Source of the DNA: CAZUZD01 sp964624465
Lineage (GTDB): Bacteria; Planctomycetota; Planctomycetia; Isosphaerales; Isosphaeraceae
NCBI GenBank assembly: GCA_964624465.1
Contig: CAZUZD010000357.1
Coordinates: 1-6,063, forward strand
Reading direction: 5' to 3'
Length of the DNA: 6,063 nt
In this document: positions 1 to 5,065 of the stretch, one piece after another
How the letters are laid out: each line of letters starts with the position of its first letter
How positions within the stretch are numbered: the stretch's first letter is position 1
Position numbers and translations under genes: made by a program
Notes under the pieces: generated by a model
What the model saw: the letters and a program-made list of their open reading frames with translations, nothing else
Told to the model about the DNA's origin: nothing
Database searches by the model: none

Positions 1-1355
1 TGCACCCCAACGGCCAGATCCCGGCCTACGAGTGGAACTTCGGCGACGTGAACCCGCCGGTCCATGCCTGGTCGGCCATCTTCACCTACCGCCTGGAGGC
101 GGCGCAGACCGGTCAGGGGGACCGCGACTGGCTCAAGGGCTGCTTCCAGAAGCTCCTGCTGAACTTCACCTGGTGGGTCAACCGCAAGGACCGCTCCGGG
201 CGGAATGTCTTCGAGGGGGGCTTCCTGGGCCTGGACAACATCGGGGTCTTCGACCGCAGCGCGCCGCTGCCCACGGGGGGATACCTGGAGCAGGCCGACG
301 GTACGGCCTGGATGGCCCTGTTCTGCCAGAACATGCTGGAGATCGCCGTCGAGCTGGCCCGGACCGATCCGGGCTACCAGGACATGGCGCTGAAGTTCTG
401 CGAGCACTTCCTGTGGATCGCCTCGGCGATGGCCCACCTGGGAGACGACACCGGGATGTGGGACGAGCCGGACGGCTTCTTCTACGACGTGCTCCGCACG
501 CCCGACGGCCGCGCCGAGCGGCTCAAGGTCCGGTCAATGGTCGGGCTGCTCCCGCTGTGCGCGGCCACGACGTTCGACGGCGACCTGCTCGCCAACAATC
601 CCGAGCTCGGCGAGCGGTTCGGCCGATTCCTCGGGGCGCGACCGGAGCTGTACGCCGCCATCCACGACCCGATGCAGCCCGGCGTCGCCGGCCGCCGACT
701 CGCCTCGATCCTGGACGAGGCCAAGCTCCGCCGCGTGCTGGAGCGGATGCTCGACGAGGGCGAGTTCCTCAGCCCCTACGGCATCCGGTCTCTGTCGCGC
801 CATCACGCCGAGCACCCGTACATCGCCCACGCCGGCGGCCAGGAATACCGGGTCGGGTACCTGCCGGCGGAGTCGGACTCGAGCATGTTCGGTGGGAACT
901 CGAACTGGCGCGGGCCGATCTGGATGCCGGTCAATGCGCTGATCATCCGGGCCCTGCTCCAGTATTACCTCTACTACGGCGACGGGTTCACCATCGAGTG
1001 CCCCACCGGTTCCGGCCGACGGATGACCCTGTACGGGGTGGCCGAGGAGATCGCGGGCCGGCTCGGGGCGATCTTCCTGAAGGACCCGGCGGGGCGCCGC
1101 CCGGTTCACGGCGGGACGCCGAAGTTCCAGGACGACCCGCACTGGCGCGATTGCCTGCTGTTCTACGAGTACTTCCACGGCGACAACGGCGCCGGGCTCG
1201 GCGCGAGCCACCAGACCGGATGGACCGGGGTCATCGCCCGCCTGATGCACCTGTTCGCCACCCTGACCCCCGAGGGGGCCCTGACGCACGGCGTCCGCTC
1301 GTACTTCGGGGCGAGCGACGGGGCCGCCACCGCCGATTCGCCCGCCGATCGATAA
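1..1355 (+). CDS. GH63/MGH1-like glycosidase, C-terminal part (5' end outside window)
   Basis: The frame is open from base 3 and stops with TAA at 1353-1355, leaving 450 residues. Family members are, from memory, about 850-900 residues, so roughly half is missing. The fragment opens with HPNGQIPAYEWNFGD, a conserved stretch of bacterial MGH1-like/GH63-type 'glucosidases', and reads as an (alpha/alpha)6-barrel catalytic domain. Visible landmarks in fragment numbering: GLDN with Asp78 (codon at 234), matching the GH63 general-acid motif; WRGPIWMPVN at about 302-311, the classic GH63 signature; FYEYFHGD with Glu389 (codon at 1167), the candidate general base; QTGWTG at about 404-409. These residue assignments are inferred by analogy with characterised GH63 enzymes. 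The family hydrolyses alpha-glucosidic or mannosylglycerate-type bonds; the substrate here cannot be read from sequence. The same-strand GH13 gene 156 bp downstream suggests joint alpha-glucan turnover. No frameshift is seen. A GTG at 48 is internal, not a start. Confidence 0.85.
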   Translation, partial: HPNGQIPAYEWNFGDVNPPVHAWSAIFTYRLEAAQTGQGDRDWLKGCFQKLLLNFTWWVNRKDRSGRNVFEGGFLGLDNIGVFDRSAPLPTGGYLEQADGTAWMALFCQNMLEIAVELARTDPGYQDMALKFCEHFLWIASAMAHLGDDTGMWDEPDGFFYDVLRTPDGRAERLKVRSMVGLLPLCAATTFDGDLLANNPELGERFGRFLGARPELYAAIHDPMQPGVAGRRLASILDEAKLRRVLERMLDEGEFLSPYGIRSLSRHHAEHPYIAHAGGQEYRVGYLPAESDSSMFGGNSNWRGPIWMPVNALIIRALLQYYLYYGDGFTIECPTGSGRRMTLYGVAEEIAGRLGAIFLKDPAGRRPVHGGTPKFQDDPHWRDCLLFYEYFHGDNGAGLGASHQTGWTGVIARLMHLFATLTPEGALTHGVRSYFGASDGAATADSPADR

Positions 1356-1497
1356 CATCCGCCCTCCGGCGGTCCGGACCCGATCGCCGCTGGGTCGGAC
1401 GTCCCACGACGCGAAGTCGCTCGTGATACAGGGGCTCGCGATGGGTCCGGGCGGGGTAGGCCAGGAGCTGCTGGCCCCGGCCCTGCCCCCAGGCCGC

Positions 1498-1502
1498 GGA
1501 GG
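1498..1502 (+). promoter_or_regulatory. Shine-Dalgarno site of the GH13 gene
   Basis: GGAGG lies nine bases before the ATG at 1512. It supports that start over the in-frame codons further downstream. Confidence 0.6.
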
Positions 1503-1511
1503 TCGTTCCCG

Positions 1512-3080
1512 ATGCAACGTCCAGCCGATTCCACCCAGCCGTTCACCCCGCCGGCGTCGGCCGGGGCGGGCGAGTTGTCGCCGCCGCCACGTTATCCCTC
1601 GCTCTACCAGGTCAACACCCGCGTCTGGCTGACGGCGCTGGCGCGCGGGCTGGGGCGGCCGGCGACCCTCGACGACCTCCCGGACGCGGACCTCGACCAC
1701 ATGGCCGAGCTGGGGGTCGACTGGATCTGGTTCCTGAGCGTCTGGCGGACCGGCCCGGCCAGCCGTCAGGTCTCCCGGGGTCACGCCGGCTGGCGCCGGG
1801 GGTTCGAGGCGACGTTGCCCGACCTCTGCGAGGACGACATCGCGGGCTCGGGGTTCGCCATCACCGGCTACGAGACGCACCCGGCTCTGGGCGGCGACGC
1901 GGCCCTGGCGAGGCTCCGCGACCGGCTCCGCGCCCGCGGCCTGCGGCTGATGCTCGACTTCGTCCCCAACCACACGGGTCTGGACCACCCCTGGGTCGAG
2001 GCGCACCCGGATTACTACGTCCTCGGCACGGAGCAGGACCTGGCCCGCGAGCCGGCTAATTACGTCCGGGTGGAGCGACCCGGTGGGAGCCGGGTGTTCG
2101 CCCTCGGCCGCGACCCCTATTTCCCCGGGTGGCCGGACGCGCTCCAGCTGAACTACGGCAACCCGGCGACGCAGGAGGCGATGATCGGCGAACTGCTCCG
2201 GATCGCCGGGCGGTGCGACGGCGTGCGCTGCGACATGGCGATGCTGCTCCTGCCCGAGGTCTTCGAGCGCACCTGGGGCCTCCCGGCGCCGCCGTTCTGG
2301 CCCGAGGCGACCCGGCGCGTAAAGGCGCACGCGCCCGGCTTCTGCCTGATGGCCGAGGTGTACTGGGACCTCGAATGGACCTTGCAGCAGCAGGGATTCG
2401 ACTACGCCTACGACAAGCGCCTGTACGACCGGCTCCGCGCCCGGCAGGCCCGGCCGGTGCGTGAGCACCTCCAGGCCGGGCTGGACTACCAGGACCGGCT
2501 GGCTCGCTTCCTGGAGAACCACGACGAGCCGCGCGCCGCGGCGACCTTCCCGCCCGGGGTCCACCAGGCCGCCGCGGTGATCACCTCCCTCGCGCCAGGG
2601 CTGCGCTTCTTCCAGCGGGGTCAGCTCCAGGGCCGGACGACCCACATCTCCCCGCACCTCTGTCGCGAGCCGGACGAGCCCATCAACCAGGAGCTGGAGC
2701 GGTTCTATGACCGGCTGCTCGCCGTGCTCCGCCTGCCCGTGGTCCGCGAGGGTCGCTGGCAGTTGCTGGAGTGTCGCCCGGCCTGGGACGGCAACCCGTC
2801 CGCCGATGGCTTCGTGGCGTTCGCCTGGGAGGGTCCGGGAAGCGAGCGGTTGCTGGTCGCAGTGAACTATGCCGACAGCCAGGGCCAGTGCCGGATCCGG
2901 CTCCCCTTCGCCGGCCTCGGCGGCAGTCGCCGGCGATTGCGAGACCTCCTGGGCCTCGCCAGCTACGATCGCGCCGGCGATGACCTCGACGAGCACGGCC
3001 TGTACCTGGACCTGCCGCCGATGGGGTATCACGCGTTCGAGGTCGCGCCGGTTCCCGGACCTGGACCGGTCGACTCCTGA
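1512..3080 (+). CDS. GH13 alpha-amylase-family glycosyl hydrolase
   Basis: A complete 522-residue enzyme of the GH13 (alpha-amylase) family, which acts on alpha-1,4/1,6-glucosidic bonds by a retaining mechanism. The (beta/alpha)8 barrel begins near PSLYQVNTRVWL (residues 29-40). Conserved region I is DFVPNH (149-154). Region II is GVRCDMAM (237-244) with nucleophile Asp241. Region III is LMAEVYWD (279-286) with acid/base Glu282. Region IV is ENHDE (335-339) with transition-state Asp338. The triad is therefore intact. Residues from about 415 to 512 fit the C-terminal beta-sandwich domain. No signal peptide is seen: the first 28 residues are Pro/Ala-rich and polar, so the enzyme is probably cytoplasmic. 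The ATG at 1512 is supported by GGAGG at 1498-1502, nine bases upstream. The gene follows the GH63-like gene on the same strand, so co-transcription is plausible. Exact specificity (amylase, glucosidase or transferase) cannot be decided from motifs alone. Confidence 0.9.
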   Translation: MQRPADSTQPFTPPASAGAGELSPPPRYPSLYQVNTRVWLTALARGLGRPATLDDLPDADLDHMAELGVDWIWFLSVWRTGPASRQVSRGHAGWRRGFEATLPDLCEDDIAGSGFAITGYETHPALGGDAALARLRDRLRARGLRLMLDFVPNHTGLDHPWVEAHPDYYVLGTEQDLAREPANYVRVERPGGSRVFALGRDPYFPGWPDALQLNYGNPATQEAMIGELLRIAGRCDGVRCDMAMLLLPEVFERTWGLPAPPFWPEATRRVKAHAPGFCLMAEVYWDLEWTLQQQGFDYAYDKRLYDRLRARQARPVREHLQAGLDYQDRLARFLENHDEPRAAATFPPGVHQAAAVITSLAPGLRFFQRGQLQGRTTHISPHLCREPDEPINQELERFYDRLLAVLRLPVVREGRWQLLECRPAWDGNPSADGFVAFAWEGPGSERLLVAVNYADSQGQCRIRLPFAGLGGSRRRLRDLLGLASYDRAGDDLDEHGLYLDLPPMGYHAFEVAPVPGPGPVDS

Positions 3081-3179
3081 GATCCGGTGGAGCGATCGAG
3101 TTCCGGCCAGTCGCGGCGCATTCTCCTGGTCGTGGGATGAGCTGTGGCGGTGAACGGCGGGTTCCAAAGCCTCGGCGGC

Positions 3180-3840
3180 TCAGGAGGTCTGCTTCAGCAC
3201 GACCAGGGTCACATCGTCCGACTGGCGCGGATCCGCGGAAGTCGTCGACGTCGCGCAGCACGGCCTCGAGGATCCCGGCGGTCTCCCGATGGGCGTGGTG
3301 GATCAGGCTCTGCTTGAGCCGCTCGCGGCCGAAGGGTTCATCCTGGTCGTTCCAGGCCTCGGTGATCCCGTCCGTGCAGAGGGCCAGGACAAGTCCAGGC
3401 GTGTGGAACGGGGCATGATGCTCGCGGAACGCGACGTCCGGGTCGACGCCGAGGACCGGCCCGTCGCCTTCCAGGTCAAGGACCGTCCCGACCCCGGGGT
3501 CCACGAGCAGGGCGGGCTCGTGGCCGCCGCTGACCCACGTCACGGAATCCTCGCGGACCGTGAGCAGGAAGAAGGTCATCAACCACTCGAGGTCGCCCAG
3601 GTCGGCTTCCAGGTGTCGGTTCAGATCTGAGACCACGTGGCCGAGGTTCCCCGGGCGGGCGGCCCGCATCCGCAGCCAGGCCCGGGCCGCGGTCATGAGA
3701 AGCGCCGCGGCCGGACCGTGCCCCGCCACATCGCCCACGTGGACCCCGAACCCACGCCCCGCGAACTCGGCGCCCGTGAGGAAGTCGAGGTAGTCGCCCC
3801 CCACGGGATCGGTGGAGCTTGCGGATTGATGCAGCCGGCC
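3180..3840 (-). pseudogene. PPM/SpoIIE-type (RsbU-like) Ser/Thr phosphatase, frameshifted and apparently N-truncated
   Basis: Read on the minus strand, this encodes a Mn/Mg-dependent protein phosphatase domain of the SpoIIE/RsbU kind, which dephosphorylates Ser/Thr on regulatory proteins. Counting from the GTG at 3804: GGDYLDF (2-8) and GDVAGHG (24-30) are metal-binding motifs; GGHEPALL (93-100) and TDGITEAWN (144-152) follow, then FGRERL (158-163). The last motif, SDDVTLVVLK, is present only in another frame: the main frame ends its homology at DDFRGSA (codon 193, 3228-3226), and the frame starting at 3224 then gives QSDDVTLVVLKQTS and TGA at 3182-3180. One base too many, or two missing, explains this. 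Uncorrected, the ORF runs antisense into the GH13 gene to 2683, which is not credible as protein. Upstream, the frame is open only to a stop at 3894-3892. It shows no LLP-type N-terminal motif, and the sole start (GTG 3804) sits inside the conserved motif with no ribosome site. Decay or sequencing error are both possible. Confidence 0.75.
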
Positions 3841-4165
3841 GGGTCGGCTCGGCCGGCTGAGCGGCCGACCCTGGGACCCGGGCGGAGAGGGTCAGGCTGA
3901 CCAGTTCGGACATCGCCGACCCCAGTTCACCGACATGGGCTCCGGCGGTTCGGTGCGTAGGTCGCGTCGCGTGCACCCCGACTGGGGGCAAATTGGGGGC
4001 AGCCGTGGACACGTCAGGGACGCGCGACTACCATGCGAATGCTCAGTGATCTGAGCCGGATCTTTCTCAGCACCAGGACCTTATGCGCTATTGCCACATC
4101 AGTGACATATACTTCAAATTAAAGCATGAAAATATTAAGTTTCTGTAGTAACTTTATTTTCTTTT

Positions 4166-4188
4166 AGGTTCAAGTCCTGTCTCCGGAA
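4166..4188 (+). other. tRNA 3'-end fragment (T-arm and 3' acceptor strand), likely att-site scar
   Basis: The sequence AGGTTCAAGTCCTGTCTCCGGAA matches the 3' part of a bacterial tRNA in layout: a T-loop of the form TTCAAGT (4169-4175) closed by GG/CC, a 3' T-stem strand CCTGT, and a seven-base acceptor strand CTCCGGA followed by A. The opposite strand encodes RRQDLNL, the peptide often seen where ORFs read through tRNA 3' ends. No D-arm, anticodon arm or pairing 5' acceptor strand (TCCGGAG) exists in the AT-rich DNA upstream, and the 5' T-stem strand pairs imperfectly (T-T at its base). CCA is not encoded. A terminator follows 11 bases later, as after a real tRNA gene. The isotype cannot be assigned. 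It could instead be a chance resemblance within an RNA leader. Confidence 0.5.
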
Positions 4189-4199
4189 CTGTGCAGCAC

Positions 4200-4236
4200 A
4201 AGGACTTGCGGCGAAATGCCGCAAGTCCTTTTTGTT
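4200..4236 (+). terminator. Rho-independent terminator
   Basis: A perfect 13-bp inverted repeat (arms 4200-4212 and 4218-4230) encloses a five-base GAAAT loop and ends in five T residues (4229-4233), followed by GTT. The GC-rich upper stem and the T-run on the + strand make this a strong intrinsic terminator. It sits directly after the tRNA-like fragment and upstream of the sigma-factor gene. It therefore probably ended the ancestral tRNA transcript and now insulates the sigma-factor/kinase genes from the left. The T-run is present only for + strand transcription, although the upper arm begins with AA. Confidence 0.8.
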
Positions 4237-4413
4237 GCGCCCGAGGGCGGACCTGCAGCAGCCGGGGAGTGACAGGGCGGTGGCGTCGGTCCGAAGTGCA
4301 CAGCACCGATGGCCTGAATTCAGCAACGTGAACTTGAGCTCCGGTGCGGGATTCCTGCGACCGCGGTCCCGAGTTCTCGGTCCCGGTTTTCGACCGGCGC
4401 GCGGATCAAGGGT

Positions 4414-5063
4414 ATGGGGAACCACCTGGATCCGACGCCTGGCGACCCGACGGACCCGATCGGCCGGCTGCGCGGTGACGGTCGCGGGGCCCTGGCGGAG
4501 CTCTTCGGCACGCACCGCGACCGGCTCCGGCGCATGGTCGAGCTGCGCATCGACGCCCGGCTCCGGGCCCGGATCGACGCCTCGGACGTGCTCCAGGAGG
4601 CGTTCCTCGATGTCGCCCGTGACCTCGACGCCTACCTGGCCGACCCGAAGCTTCCCCCCTGGCTCTGGCTCCGGCTTCACGTGGGCCGGCGGCTGACGAC
4701 GCTGCACCGGCAGCACCTGGGCACGAAGCTCCGCGACGCGGGGCTGGAGGTCTCGCTCTACCAGGGCGCGCTCCCCGAGGCCAGCTCCGCCGCGCTGGCG
4801 TCGATGCTCCTGGGACGCCACACCTCGCCCACGCAGGCGGCGCAGCGCGCCGAGCGGATGCTCCGGGTCCAGGAGGCGCTCAACGGCCTCGACCCCATCG
4901 ACCGGGAAGTGCTGGCGCTGCGACACTTCGAACAGCTGGGCCGCGCCGAGGCGGCCGAAGTGCTCGGGATCACGCAGGAGACCGGGGCGAAGCGGTACTT
5001 CCGCGCCCTGAAGCGGCTCAAGGACGCGCTGGCGTCATTGCCCGCGGGCTGGAAGGACTTTGA
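4414..5063 (+). CDS. ECF-type sigma-70 family RNA polymerase sigma factor (stop codon out of frame)
   Basis: This is an alternative sigma factor that would direct RNA polymerase to specific promoters. Region 2 spans about residues 26-75 and includes DASDVLQEAFLDVARDLDAYL-type sequence, the core-binding and -10 recognition part. Region 4 spans about 155-206 (ALNGLDPIDREVLALRHFEQL onwards), ending in the helix-turn-helix AEAAEVLGITQETGAKRYFRALKRL. The short linker with SLYQGALPEASSAALA is, from memory, typical of planctomycete ECF factors. The ATG at 4414 gives a standard N-terminus but has only a poorly spaced AAGGG (4408-4412). Homology ends near residue 216 (LPAGWKDF). The ORF does not stop there: the expected TGA at 5061-5063 is one frame off, and the formal ORF runs to 5586 through 170-odd Arg/Pro/Ala-rich residues that are merely the kinase gene in the wrong frame. 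One extra base in the TTT at 5059-5061 would restore the stop, so I end the gene at 5063. Confidence 0.8.
5051..5056 (+). promoter_or_regulatory. Shine-Dalgarno site of the kinase gene
   Basis: GGAAGG lies nine bases before the ATG at 5066, inside the last codons of the sigma factor. It supports that start and suggests translational coupling of the two genes. Confidence 0.5.
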
Positions 5064-5065
5064 CC

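Larger units (their letters stand above)
3841..4413. other. Gene-poor intergenic region with AT-rich patch and tRNA scar
   Basis: This 573-bp stretch has no convincing protein gene. The part nearest the phosphatase (3841-3960) is Pro/Arg/Ala-coding GC-rich sequence on the minus strand without recognisable homology. At 3983-4001 the octamer TGGGGGCA occurs twice, 11 bp apart. From about 4081 to 4166 the composition falls to roughly 30% GC. This is followed by a tRNA-3'-end-like segment (4166-4188) and a strong terminator (4200-4236). The rest (4237-4413) is the leader of the sigma-factor gene and includes two perfect 10-bp palindromes (CTGAATTCAG at 4314-4323 and GACCGCGGTC at 4359-4368). No promoter could be placed with confidence. 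Confidence 0.6.

Noticed and set aside
1359..1372. Hairpin CCGCC-CTCC-GGCGG just after the GH63-like stop codon
   Set aside because: A 5-bp stem with no T-run; not sufficient for a terminator call in DNA this rich in GC.
534..3167. 877-codon open frame on the minus strand opposite both glycosidase genes
   Set aside because: It lies antisense to genes with intact catalytic motifs, its translation is Arg/Val/Glu-rich without domains, and long antisense frames are expected at this GC content.
2683..3179. Formal C-terminal extension of the phosphatase frame into the GH13 gene
   Set aside because: It appears only because of the frameshift at about 3225; the translation is Arg/Pro-rich and antisense to the GH13 C-terminus.
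4091..4113. Sigma-70-like promoter TTGCCA ... TATACT
   Set aside because: The spacing is only 11 bp instead of about 17, and AT-rich DNA readily yields such hexamers by chance.
4033..4122. Small + strand ORF of 29 codons entering the AT-rich patch
   Set aside because: No ribosome-binding site, no recognisable motif, and too short to support without conservation data.
4022..4188. A complete, intron-bearing or degenerate tRNA, since GCTC-AGTGATCT-GAGC at 4041-4056 resembles a D-arm
   Set aside because: No anticodon arm follows and the sequence before it does not pair with the acceptor strand CTCCGGA. The inverted repeat stands alone, as a 6-bp hairpin at best.
4135..4926. 263-codon minus-strand frame ending in a QDLNL-type tail
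   Set aside because: It is antisense to the well-supported sigma factor. The tail only reflects the tRNA-like segment read backwards; it has no integrase motifs.
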